From: Bacteroidaceae bacterium
GTDB lineage: Bacteria > Bacteroidota > Bacteroidia > Bacteroidales > Bacteroidaceae
NCBI GenBank assembly: GCA_900770705.1
Contig: CAAGLF010000027.1
Span: 1-64,000, forward strand
Reading direction: 5' to 3'
DNA: 64,000 nt
Shown: piece by piece, positions 26,061 to 35,800 of the stretch
Layout: every line of letters starts with the position of its first letter
How positions within the stretch are numbered: position 1 is the stretch's first letter
The notes under the pieces: generated by a model
Seen by the model: the letters and a program-made list of their open reading frames with translations, nothing else
Databases searched by the model: none
What the model was told of the DNA's origin: nothing
Program-made: the position numbers and the translations under genes

Positions 26061-27998
26061 ATGAGTGCACATTCCCACGCTTCCGGAACTTCCTGTTCCA
26101 CCTCGGGCTGCGGTTGCGGCTGCGGCTGTGGCCATTCCCACGGCGGCGCCTCCCCCTGGCGTCCCATCCTCTTTTCCGCCCTGCTGCTGGCCATCGGTCT
26201 GGCGGCCGACTGCTGCCGCCTGTGGGGCCCGGGCCACGTGGCCCGGCCGCTGTTCTACCTCGTGGCCTACCTGCCCGTGGCCCTACCGGTGTGGCGCGGA
26301 ATGTGGGCGGCCTTGCGGCGTGGTGAATGGTTCTCGGAATTCCTGCTGATGGCCGTGGCATCGGCCTGTGCCTATGCCCTGAGGGATTATCCCGAGGCGG
26401 TAGCCGTCGTTTTCCTCTATCAAATCGGCGAGACCTTGCAGGAAGGCGCTGTTGACAGGGCGAAAGGCAATATCCGCAGGCTCGGCGGTCTGCGTCCCAC
26501 GGCGATACAGGTAGAGACGGAGGCGGGCTTGCGCACGAAGTCGGCGGCCGAAGTACGGCCGGGCGACATCGTATGCGTTCCGGCCGGTGGACGTGTGCCG
26601 GTCGACGGCGTACTGCTCGACAGCGCGTCGGAATTCGGCACGGCGGCCCTCACCGGCGAGCCTTTGCCCCGGCTGGTAGCGGCGGGAGGCGAGGTGGAGG
26701 CGGGAATGACCGTCGTGAGCAGGCCGGTGCGCCTCCGTACGCTGCGCAGTGAGGAGGAAAGCGCCCTGGGCCGCATTGCCCGGCTGGTGGAAGAGGCGGC
26801 AGGCCGGAAAGCGCCTGCCGAACGCTTCATCCGCAGCTTTGCCCGCGTCTATACCCCTGTGGTGGTGCTGGCGGCCGCCCTGCTGTTTCTGACGGCCACG
26901 GCTCTGGGCGGCGATTGGACCGTCTGGGCGCATCGTTCGCTGACCTTTCTCGTCGTTTCCTGTCCCTGTGCGCTGGTCATCAGCGTACCGTTGGCCTACT
27001 TCCGCGGTATCGGCGTCGCCGCTTCGCGCGGCATACTCTTCAAGGGCAGCGGCTTTGTCGACACGCTGGCCGTGGTCGACGCCTTTGTCTTCGACAAGAC
27101 GGGCACGCTCACCGAGGGCGTTCCTGTCTGTACGGGTTTCGAAGTGACGGCCACGACGCTGGGAGCGGCGGAAGTCCTGCAAATGGCCCTTTCCGTCGAG
27201 CAGCGTAGCGCACATCCGCTGGCACGCGCCATTGCGGCCTATGCCACTGCGCAGGGTGTGCGTCCACTGCCTGCCACCGACGTCTGCGAGGAGGCGGGTC
27301 GCGGAATCTCGGGCACGGTGGACGGCCGCAGGGTTGTCCTGCAGGCCGCCTCGTCCGCTCCCGGCGCCTGCGAGGCCGCTGCGACGGCCATTGCCTGCTG
27401 TGTGGACGGCCGGGAGGCAGGCGTGTTCCGCGTGGAAGACACCCTGAGGGCCGAGGCCGCCAGCGCCTTGTCCGAACTACGCGCCGCAGGCATTGCCGAA
27501 CTGGCTATCCTCTCGGGCGATACGACGGAGAATGTGGCCCGGCTGGCCCGGCAGCTGGGAATTACGGCCTACGAGGGCGGACTCCTGCCGGCCGAAAAGC
27601 TCTACAGGCTTGACCGTCTGCGCCGCAGGTACCCGAAGGTGGCCTACGTGGGCGATGGTATCAACGATACGCCCGTACTGGCTGCCGCCGATGTGGGCTT
27701 TGCCATAGGCACGGGCAGCGACACGGCCCTGGAGACGGCCGACGTGGTGGTGCAGGGCAACGAGCTGCACCGGCTGGCCGACGCCCTGCGCATAGCCCGC
27801 CGCACGCGGGTCGTGGCCCGGCTGAATATCGCGCTGGCACTTGCAGTCAAGGCCGTGGTGCTGGTGCTCGGCGCCTTGGGACTGGCAGGTATGTGGGCCG
27901 CCATCCTTGCGGATACGGGCGTAGCCCTGCTCTGCGTGGCTGTCACCTTCGGCGTGCGCCCCCCGCAGACCCGCCGGCAGCCACATCCGGCAGCCTGA
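26061..27998 (+). CDS. Heavy-metal P1B-type ATPase (Zn/Cd type)
   Basis: This 645-residue pump would export divalent metal across the inner membrane. It lacks a ferredoxin-like HMA domain; instead residues 1-28 are a Cys/His/Gly tail (CGCGCGCGHSHGG). Motifs are CPC at 301-303, phosphorylation Asp345 in DKTGTLTEG, TGEP in the actuator near 198, and GDGINDTPVL near 530. The run CPCALVISVPLAYFRGIG is typical of ZntA/CadA-type pumps rather than copper pumps. The gene stands alone, opposite padR, and is closed by a perfect terminator. Confidence 0.92.
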   Translation: MSAHSHASGTSCSTSGCGCGCGCGHSHGGASPWRPILFSALLLAIGLAADCCRLWGPGHVARPLFYLVAYLPVALPVWRGMWAALRRGEWFSEFLLMAVASACAYALRDYPEAVAVVFLYQIGETLQEGAVDRAKGNIRRLGGLRPTAIQVETEAGLRTKSAAEVRPGDIVCVPAGGRVPVDGVLLDSASEFGTAALTGEPLPRLVAAGGEVEAGMTVVSRPVRLRTLRSEEESALGRIARLVEEAAGRKAPAERFIRSFARVYTPVVVLAAALLFLTATALGGDWTVWAHRSLTFLVVSCPCALVISVPLAYFRGIGVAASRGILFKGSGFVDTLAVVDAFVFDKTGTLTEGVPVCTGFEVTATTLGAAEVLQMALSVEQRSAHPLARAIAAYATAQGVRPLPATDVCEEAGRGISGTVDGRRVVLQAASSAPGACEAAATAIACCVDGREAGVFRVEDTLRAEAASALSELRAAGIAELAILSGDTTENVARLARQLGITAYEGGLLPAEKLYRLDRLRRRYPKVAYVGDGINDTPVLAAADVGFAIGTGSDTALETADVVVQGNELHRLADALRIARRTRVVARLNIALALAVKAVVLVLGALGLAGMWAAILADTGVALLCVAVTFGVRPPQTRRQPHPAA

Positions 27999-28033
27999 GA
28001 GGAGGCGGAGCAGAGCGGGCCGGCGGCCCATCA

Positions 28034-28084
28034 GAAAATACCTCGGCGACAGGAAAAACTGTCGCCGAGGTATTTTCTTTTTTT
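28034..28084 (+). terminator. Perfect hairpin terminator after the P-ATPase gene
   Basis: GAAAATACCTCGGCGACAG pairs with its exact complement over 19 bp around a GAAAAA loop (28053-28058) and is followed by seven Ts. The core CAGGAAAAACTGT (28050-28062) recurs at 42552-42564. It lies at the convergent junction with the acyltransferase gene. Confidence 0.92.
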
Positions 28085-28125
28085 GCGGCGGAAAAAAACT
28101 TTATCGCCGCAGAAGTTTCGCCTTC
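28085..28125. repeat. Dispersed element, copy 6
   Basis: GCGGCGG, a run of As, CTTTATCGCCGC and AGAAGTTTCGCC follow the terminator and overlap the last codons of the acyltransferase gene (minus strand). GCGGCG...CGCCGC can pair. The same outer stem with TTATCGCCGC occurs inside the MFS gene near 48790. Confidence 0.6.
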
Positions 28126-29219
28126 CCCTTTGTGAGCCATTTCCCTGCCGTCCGGAAGGGGAGGGCCGCCCACAGAATGTCGAAAAGCCGCGTAGCCAGC
28201 GGGCTCAACAGCGCCGACAGCAGCAGCGAGCAGCCGAACACGCCGACGCTGACGCCTGTCAGGCAGGCCAGCAGCCACGGGGAGTCCGCCATGCTCCTCA
28301 GGTCGAACACCTGGTGCCACAGCCAGTGGCGCACCACGGGGTGGTCGTGCAGCAGATAGACGCCGAAGGTGAATGGAGCCGCCCGGCAGATCCATTGCGC
28401 GAGCCGGCCCGAGGGCAGGGTAAGCCCCTGTGCCCACCGAAAGAGCAGCAGGGCGGAAATGAAGTGGGTGCCGTTGTACGCACCAACGATGAGCGAAGTG
28501 GCCGTGCCCCCGCTCCTCCATAGTCCGACGCTCCAGGCCGCTACGGCCGTGGCCAGACAGAAGCCGAGGTAGGCCGTGCCGAAATGCCTCCACCGCGGAC
28601 GGCCCGCCCACAGGCGCAGAAAGCCGCCCGTCAGATAGAGGAAGATGAAGAACAGCAGAGAGTTGTTGCCGCTGAACAGCTCGCCGTACAGGAAACGCCC
28701 GAACTTCAGGTTCAGCAGGGCCAGTATGCCCAGCAACAGGGCATATTCCTTCCGCGACAGCCCCTGGGCGAGGCGCGACAGGAACGGGGCGAGCGCCAGC
28801 AGGGCCACGTAGCGCGTCACAAACCAATACACGTCGTTGCGGAGCGGCAGCAGGAAGCCCCACTGCCATTCGCTGCCCGCCACCTGGCCCGGAAGCACGA
28901 GCAGAAGCGGAGCCACGAGGGCGAACAGCAGCGTCTGCCACCAAATCCGGCAGAGCTTGCGCCACTTACCGCTGCCTGTAATGAGAAAATAGCCCGTGAT
29001 AAGAATGTATATATTCACACCTACGGAGCATAAGTTCAGCCACACTTGCACCAGCAGGCCATTTACGAGGCCGCACTGCGGCGGTGCGGAAAACGAGGGC
29101 GGATGATAGAAAACGTCGAGGCCATGCGTGGAAGTGTGCAGCGCCACGATGAAGAACATAGCCAGCAGTCGGAGCAATTCATACTGCGGAAGGCGAGGGG
29201 AGGAGGTCTCTAATTTCAT
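28101..29219 (-). CDS. Acyltransferase-3 family membrane protein
   Basis: This 372-residue integral membrane protein has about ten helices. The N-terminal signature LLRLLAMFFIVALHTSTHG (about residues 13-31), with the catalytic-type His in the first helix, marks the acyltransferase-3 (OafA/WecH) family, which O-acetylates surface glycans or exports acyl groups. The final residues KAKLLRR are encoded within a dispersed element. ATG 29219 gives MKLETSSPRLPQYE; the upstream extension runs over the promoter. Confidence 0.87.
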   Translation of the reverse strand: MKLETSSPRLPQYELLRLLAMFFIVALHTSTHGLDVFYHPPSFSAPPQCGLVNGLLVQVWLNLCSVGVNIYILITGYFLITGSGKWRKLCRIWWQTLLFALVAPLLLVLPGQVAGSEWQWGFLLPLRNDVYWFVTRYVALLALAPFLSRLAQGLSRKEYALLLGILALLNLKFGRFLYGELFSGNNSLLFFIFLYLTGGFLRLWAGRPRWRHFGTAYLGFCLATAVAAWSVGLWRSGGTATSLIVGAYNGTHFISALLLFRWAQGLTLPSGRLAQWICRAAPFTFGVYLLHDHPVVRHWLWHQVFDLRSMADSPWLLACLTGVSVGVFGCSLLLSALLSPLATRLFDILWAALPFRTAGKWLTKGKAKLLRR

Positions 29220-29281
29220 AATCAGTGCGTTATGCGGGAAATGCCGGCCCCGGAAGGTTCGCCGTCCGGCTTTTCCGGCTG

Positions 29282-29289
29282 CAAATGTA
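29282..29289 (-). promoter_or_regulatory. -7 box of the acyltransferase gene
   Basis: TACATTTG reads on the minus strand 62 nt upstream of the ATG at 29219. No clear -33 box accompanies it. Confidence 0.45.
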
Positions 29290-29391
29290 GGCATTAAAAC
29301 CGTCACGCGGCGTCCTCTACACCCGTTTTCACCGAATAATGTTCATATTCCGACTTTCCGTAACGGCGAAATGTCGAAAAACATATTTTTT

Positions 29392-29423
29392 TTTGGCCTA
29401 ACCACCATTTTACGTTACCTTTG
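29392..29423 (+). promoter_or_regulatory. Bacteroides-type promoter of the secreted-protein cluster
   Basis: TTTG (29392-29395) is followed after 20 bp by TACCTTTG (29416-29423), a full match to the consensus. The leader to ATG 29496 is about 65 nt. Confidence 0.75.
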
Positions 29424-29495
29424 TGGCCGACTATCAGCACGGAGTTGCCGTTTTTCTCCGTTGTGATTACAAATTGTCGGCAAATACACATACTT

Positions 29496-32400
29496 ATGAA
29501 GCATATTTATACAATAGTCGGCCTCTGTATTGGCCTTTCCGCCATTTCTACGGAAACGATGGCGCAGCAAGAAAAGAAAATCTTGCATTCCTATTCGTAT
29601 GGTGACCTCTATAACGGCACGCACAACACCTCTACCGTCACGGGCGCCAAGCATTATTTCTATGCCGCCGACGGACGCCTGATGAGAAGCGTGGAAAGCG
29701 ACGTTTACCTGGGGGACGCCGTGGAAACCGCCGAGAAAGAAGAAGCAGGGCAGGAGATACCGCGCGTTTACTACACATATATATATAATGAGGCGGGCCT
29801 GCTCACCGAAGTGACCGCACGAAAATACGGTGTCTACGATGTCTACGACCGTGCCTGGGAGGCAGCTTCCACTGTCGAGGAATATACCTACACTCCCGAG
29901 GGGAAAGTCAGCACGAAGACCGACCAGAGCTCCACATATACCTATACCTGGGACGGCGACAACTGCGTAAGGCTCACTGTACGTAGCAAGTCGACAGGCA
30001 AGGTCAGCTATACGGCCACCTACAGCGACTTCGTGGAAGGGAAAGTCAACCTTCCGCAGACCGAACTCTACGGCTCGGCCTACCAGTATGCCAGCAAGAA
30101 ATACAAGCACGAATACGATGCCGCCGGACACCGCGTGAAGACCACCGAGTACAAGGTGGTGGAAGACGCCAGCCTCGTGAAGGACGAGGAAATGGCCATC
30201 CTGGAATACACCGAGGGCAACGTGTATGCCCAGCAGGAATGGACGTACGACGCCGAGGGCGACCTGACGCTCGTCCTCAAGAGCTATGCTTCCGCCGACG
30301 GCTTCACGCCCTCGACCAAGAGCGAATATGAAAAGCAGGACGACGGCGGCATACTCTACACCGGCTATTCCTACAGCAACGGCAAGTGGGTGTACTATGG
30401 CTCGTCCAAGAAAGAATACTACGGAACCCCCGACGCCGAACTCGCACCCGTAGCCGTCAGTCTTGTGGCCTCCGACAGCCAGCCCAACACGCTGGCCGTC
30501 AGTGCTGAAGTGCCCCAGACGGCAGACGTAAGCGCCTGGAAGATTTACCGCAACGGAATGCTGCTGGCCGAAGTGCCCGCTACTGCAGGCCAGGTGGCCT
30601 ATACGGACGCCTGGGTGCACAATGGAGATTGGGAATACTACGTGCAGGGAGCCGACGGAAGCATCTCCGATGTCCTTACGGCCTCATTCGCCACAGAGCT
30701 GGCTCTGCCCGTCAACATCCGGGTGGTTGCCAATGGCAAGAACACGGCTGGAAAATACGAAGTCCGCCTGGTATGGGAGCGTCCCGACACGCAACTCGAG
30801 ATTCTGGGCTACAACGTGTACAGCGGCTACGCAAAAACCAGCACGAACCCCAGTCCCGTCAACGGTCAGACCCTCGTGACAGCCACCAACTACACCCTGA
30901 CGTGGGACAGCAGCAGCGAAACCGCACAGTACTACAACGTCGAGGCTGTCTACCGCATTGGAAAGGCACGCTCCGAGACCTTCGATGTCACCTTGTCCAG
31001 CGCCCCGATCGTCGTGGTCAAGGATACGCGCCGCCTGGAGCACATCACGTACTCCCTGGGCGACGCCATGGGCACGGGAAACGCTGAAAGCCCCTCTTCC
31101 TACAGGGAGAATTTCTACGACAAGGACTATCGCCTCACGCGCAGCATTCAGTATCAGTGCAGCAGTGCCGGTAGTGACCCCGAACCCTACTATTATTATA
31201 AATATGTCTACGACGTAGCCGGCAACCTCGTAGAAACCAGCTACAGACAGCGTGGCGTGTACGACGGCAACGAACTTGCCTGGGGCGATGTCCGCGTGAC
31301 GGAGACAAACGAGTACGACACCGACAGCCACCTCGTCCGCAAGAGCTCGTACGACGGCTCCGTCATCGACTACACCTACGACGGAGACCACTTGGTGGGC
31401 GAAACGAAGTACATCGGCGACAAGTGGAGCTACACCCTCGCATATAGCGACTTCCTCGAAGGCTTCGACAATCTCCCGCAGCGCGCACTGAAAGACGGTA
31501 CCTATACCAGTTCGCAGCGCATCATCGAATATACGTACGACGACGGCGGCCGTATGACCTCCGCCACCACGTATAAGTTGGGTGAGATGAGCCGTGACGA
31601 GAACAATGTGCTCCTCGACGCCGAAAAAGGCACGCCCGACCTCTACGAGACGTGGACCTACAACGACGAAGGGACCCTGACACAGTATGTGAAGCAGCGC
31701 TGGAACACGACAGACGAGGCCTGGAGAAACTATCTCCGCACGGAATACACGATTTCCGGCGACACCATCACGAAGAACAGCTTCAGTTGCAGCATAGTCA
31801 AGGGCGAAGAGAAGTGGACCGTTGCTTCCGGAACGGATTCCCGCACGATAATGGGCGAATATGATGGTGTAGCACCGCTTAACACCACGGTAGCGATTGT
31901 CAGCGGCGAAGTAAATACCGTCAGAGTGTCGGCAGACGCACCTGCGGCTGACGAAGGCACCCTTTGGAACGTCTTCCGCAACGGAGTGGTCGTGGGACAG
32001 GCCGAATTGTCGGGTGGAAAACTTATTTACACCGACGCGATGGTGCCTAACGGCGACTACGACTACTTTATCCAGGCGGCAGCCACGGAGGAGAAGCCCG
32101 TAGCCAACATTTCCACTGCCGTCGCAAAGAGTTTCAGCTATGAATTCCCCGTTGTCGAGAACCTGCGCATTGTCAGCAACGCCATGCGTGAGCTTACTCC
32201 CGCTGAAATCGCACAACTGGGCGACCCCGGAGATTCCGACGCCGTGATACCCACCGGCAAGTACCTGCTCTCGGTAGAGTGGGACGCCCCCGAGGCGAAC
32301 TTGCCCATACTTGGATACAACATCTACGTGGATATCAATCCCGATCTGGACAATCCGATGTTCGACAACCCCTCCATTATCGAGGAATGTGCCTACAGTT

Positions 32401-32738
32401 TCTCCTGGTACAACGATACGAACCCGCAGAAGACACTTACGGTTGAGACTGTCTTCCCGATTGGAAAATCCCGCAGCGAAGCCTTCCCCGTCACCCTCAG
32501 TACGACGCCTGTCGGCATAGAGAAGGTGGAGAACCACGGTGGCATTTCCATCTCGGACGGCAGCGTTTCGTTCGGCAGCGTCCCGAGCGACGTGCAGGTC
32601 TGCAATGCAGCCGGCCAGGTCGTTGCCCGGTATTCGCAGGTGCTCACGGCGCCGCTCTCCGGCCTTGAAAAAGGTTGTTATGTGCTCAAAATCAGCAACT
32701 CCTGTGGCGTAAAGACGTTGAAGTTGCTCAGAAAGTAA
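29496..32738 (+). CDS. Large secreted YD-repeat/Fn3 protein with internal duplication and C-terminal sorting domain
   Basis: This 1080-residue protein starts with a signal peptide (MKHIYTIVGLCIGLSAISTE, cleavage near 24-25). The body is two tandem units, about 28-510 and 512-1000. Each has YD/RHS-like Tyr-rich beta repeats (YTYTWDGDNCV; YTYDGDHLVGE), the landmark YSDFxEGxxNLPQ, and then two fibronectin-III-like domains (KIYRNGMLLAEVP; NVFRNGVVVGQAE). The last 75 residues, from PVGIEKVENHGG, resemble a T9SS C-terminal domain and end YVLKISNSCGVKTLKLLRK. It is probably surface-anchored or released. ATG 29496 gives the signal peptide. Function unknown; no enzyme motif is seen. Confidence 0.8.
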   Translation: MKHIYTIVGLCIGLSAISTETMAQQEKKILHSYSYGDLYNGTHNTSTVTGAKHYFYAADGRLMRSVESDVYLGDAVETAEKEEAGQEIPRVYYTYIYNEAGLLTEVTARKYGVYDVYDRAWEAASTVEEYTYTPEGKVSTKTDQSSTYTYTWDGDNCVRLTVRSKSTGKVSYTATYSDFVEGKVNLPQTELYGSAYQYASKKYKHEYDAAGHRVKTTEYKVVEDASLVKDEEMAILEYTEGNVYAQQEWTYDAEGDLTLVLKSYASADGFTPSTKSEYEKQDDGGILYTGYSYSNGKWVYYGSSKKEYYGTPDAELAPVAVSLVASDSQPNTLAVSAEVPQTADVSAWKIYRNGMLLAEVPATAGQVAYTDAWVHNGDWEYYVQGADGSISDVLTASFATELALPVNIRVVANGKNTAGKYEVRLVWERPDTQLEILGYNVYSGYAKTSTNPSPVNGQTLVTATNYTLTWDSSSETAQYYNVEAVYRIGKARSETFDVTLSSAPIVVVKDTRRLEHITYSLGDAMGTGNAESPSSYRENFYDKDYRLTRSIQYQCSSAGSDPEPYYYYKYVYDVAGNLVETSYRQRGVYDGNELAWGDVRVTETNEYDTDSHLVRKSSYDGSVIDYTYDGDHLVGETKYIGDKWSYTLAYSDFLEGFDNLPQRALKDGTYTSSQRIIEYTYDDGGRMTSATTYKLGEMSRDENNVLLDAEKGTPDLYETWTYNDEGTLTQYVKQRWNTTDEAWRNYLRTEYTISGDTITKNSFSCSIVKGEEKWTVASGTDSRTIMGEYDGVAPLNTTVAIVSGEVNTVRVSADAPAADEGTLWNVFRNGVVVGQAELSGGKLIYTDAMVPNGDYDYFIQAAATEEKPVANISTAVAKSFSYEFPVVENLRIVSNAMRELTPAEIAQLGDPGDSDAVIPTGKYLLSVEWDAPEANLPILGYNIYVDINPDLDNPMFDNPSIIEECAYSFSWYNDTNPQKTLTVETVFPIGKSRSEAFPVTLSTTPVGIEKVENHGGISISDGSVSFGSVPSDVQVCNAAGQVVARYSQVLTAPLSGLEKGCYVLKISNSCGVKTLKLLRK

Positions 32739-32862
32739 ACCGATAGCGGAAGTGAGGAAATGTCCCGCGGCGCAGGTCTGTCGGCAGGGCATTTCCTTTC
32801 TTCCTTTTGGGTTGGGAAGCATACATTATTCTTCTGCAACTATTTCCATACCCTGATTAATA

Positions 32863-32870
32863 TAGCTTTG
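32863..32870 (+). promoter_or_regulatory. -7 box upstream of the HAF/Fn3 secreted protein
   Basis: TAGCTTTG ends 19 nt before ATG 32890. It would give the second and third secreted-protein genes their own transcript. Confidence 0.45.
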
Positions 32871-32889
32871 CAGCTGACTCCTCAAATCT

Positions 32890-35800
32890 ATGAAGAAGTT
32901 TTTTACCCTTATTGCCGCCTGCGCGTTTACGTCTGTGCTGTCTGCGCAGAAACCCTTGGTTCTGATGGCCCCCGACGTGCAGGTGGAATATCAGATTTCG
33001 GCTATATCGCCCAATGGGATGTGGGTCTGTGGCAACGTCAACGACGGTGAGCCGCGCGGTTTCCGTTGGAATTTGTCGACCAACGACTTTATGCAGCTCT
33101 CTGCCATCGGTGATCATTCGACTGCCATGGGTATTTCAAACGACGGCACTGTGGTGGGCTCCTTCTACGACGCCGAGGCCACGAGCAACGGCACTCAGGC
33201 CATCGCTGCCGGCTATTGGAAAGACGGCACGTGGCATCATCTTGATTTGGGCGGCTATGTGAACGACATCGATGCCGGAAGCTGGGCCTACTGCATTAGT
33301 CCGAACGGCCGGAACATAGGTGGCATTGCCTGTCTCGACGGAAAGTTCCTTCCCGTCAGCTGGACGGACGGCCGCTTCAACGTCTATGAATCGCAGGAGG
33401 GCGCCGTGTACGCCATCAGCGATGATGGGGAAATGGCTGCCGGCTGGACGCTTCACCCCACCGCCCGCAATCGCACCGCCTGCCTTTGGACGCCCGACTC
33501 CCTGCTGCTCAATCCCTCGGAGTGGGGCCCTTGGAGCGTGGCCGGCAGCATCTCGGCCAACAAGCGTATGGTGCTGGCCGGCACGGTGCTGTACGACATT
33601 GAAGCGCAGCAGCTGACCCGTCTGCCGCAGGACATCGGAATGGGCTGCGAGTTCGCACAAGTGGCCAATTCGGGCAATGTCGTGGGATATTACCTCGACT
33701 CTCTGCGCCAATTCCGCGGCGTATACTATAAAGACGGCGAGCTGCTTGATATGCAGACCTATCTGGAAGCGCAGGGCGCCGACCTAAGCAACTTCACCGT
33801 GCTGCAATGCAACGGTGTCTCGGCCGACGAGCGCACTTTCGCCCTGATGGTCTACGACACGCTGGAGATACCGCATCCGCTCGTCGTGAAATTCGATGCC
33901 GAGACGGAGTTTCCCGCTCCTGTGGGCCTGCAGGCTGTGCAGATGCCGGGGCTTTCTACGTGCAAGCTGTCCTGGAAGGCGCCTTTGGTACGCGCCGAGG
34001 CCGTCACCGGCTATAGCATTTTCCGCGATGGTGCACATTTGGCCGACGTCGGCGCCGACACTTTCGTCTACTACGACGCCCTGCTCGCCGAGGGCAGCTA
34101 TGCCTATGCTGTGGTGGCGAACTACGGCGAAACTTCCTCGGAGAAAATTGAAATTTCCACCGCAGAAATTGCTCTTTCCGCCGCAGAACTTCCGCGTAAC
34201 GCCGCAGTCGTACAAGCTAACTGTACCGACGTGCGCCTTTTCTGGGATGCACCGGCTCCCAACCTGCCCACACTTTCCTATATGGAGCCGACCGACAAGA
34301 TATTCTCGTTTGGCGGAGGCGAGAACTCCTTTGAATTTGCTGTTCGCTTCGACAAACGCGACCTGGCCTGCTACGAAGGCTATACGATACAGGACATACA
34401 GTTCATTCCGATGTCTGAGCAGAAGAGTTGGACGGTCAATATCTATGAAGAAGGTAACGCCACGCCGATTTATTCCGAGGAAGTCAGCTCTGCCGGCTTT
34501 GTATACGGCGCGCTCAACGCCGTACACCTCACGGAAGCCGTGTCTGTCCCTGCGGGCAAGGACGTCATCGTCTCTGTGGCCGTCGACGTCACCGGTTTCG
34601 GCGGTTATGATGTGGTTGGCGTGGTCTTCAACCGCAAGACGGCGGGCTTCACCGATCTGCTCAGGCAGGTAGGCGAAGAAAACTTCTTCTCTCTTTACGA
34701 ACAGGCCCTCGTATCCGAAACGGGCGCCTACGAATACGCTGTCACCTGGCCGCTCTGCCTCAGCCTGCGCAACGCTTCGCTGAAGAATGCCGCCACGCTG
34801 GATCATTACAATGTATATGCCGACGGCCGCCTGCTCACCACGACGAAGGAATGCCGCCACACGCTGGTCGGCGAGGCTGAAGGCTTGCACGAATACGGCG
34901 TTTCGGCCACGTACAAGGATGGCTCAACCTCCCCGCTGGCCACCGTGCAGTTCGACCTCCGGGAAAATCCTGCCTACTATGCGCCGGCCGAGCCCCTTCT
35001 GACCACGGAGGGCCTGCAGGTGCAGGCTGCCTGGGAAGCACCGGTGGCCAACGACCGTCAGACGGTGAGCTATGCGCTTGGCGAGTACTACAGCGCAGTC
35101 TCCTCGTCCGACAACAGCTATATGGCAAAGACCATCTACTCCCGCGAGCGCCTGAAGTATCTCGAGGGGTACCAGATCGACGCCCTGCGGTTCTATCCCG
35201 TGGCCGATGCAGACTACACGCTCTATCTTTATAAGGACGGAGAAGAGATTTTCTGCGAGTCCCTCGACCGGGAGACGGGTTACGCGCTGGAGGACTGGAA
35301 CGAAGTGAAGCTCCCCGTGCCTGTCACCATCGAGCAGAACGCTACCTATGAATACATTATCGACTGTTACGACATCGCCGACGGCGAGGGTGCGCTCGGT
35401 ATCGACGACAAGCTGGCCTTTGTCGGCATTTCCGACCTGTACTCCACCGACGATGGCGCCTCCTTCCTCTCTATGGCGCAGAACGGCGGCTCCAACCACA
35501 ACTGGATGATGGATCTGCAAGTCTCTAGCCCCGACTCGCAGCCCATCGACGTCGTGGGTTACGACGTGCTCATCGACAACGTGAAGGACAACGCCGAGCC
35601 GCTCAGCGAAACTGCCTATACGAAGACCTTCCCCCAAGCCGGCACCTACCAGCTGGCTGTGCGCACCCTCTACGACGAAGCCCACACCGCGCAGAGCCGC
35701 TCCCTCTGGTTCTCGCTCAAGGCCACGGGCATTGACCGCCTTGATACGCAGACCTTCCGGCTCGACCGCAGTGCCGACGGAGCCTACTTACGTGTCGAGG

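Noticed and set aside
30684..32822. A 712-codon open frame on the minus strand opposite the YD/Fn3 protein gene
   Set aside because: It has no recognisable domain, its Gly/Val/Arg-rich composition is that of a shadow frame in GC-rich DNA, and the plus-strand frame has a signal peptide, repeats and a sorting domain.
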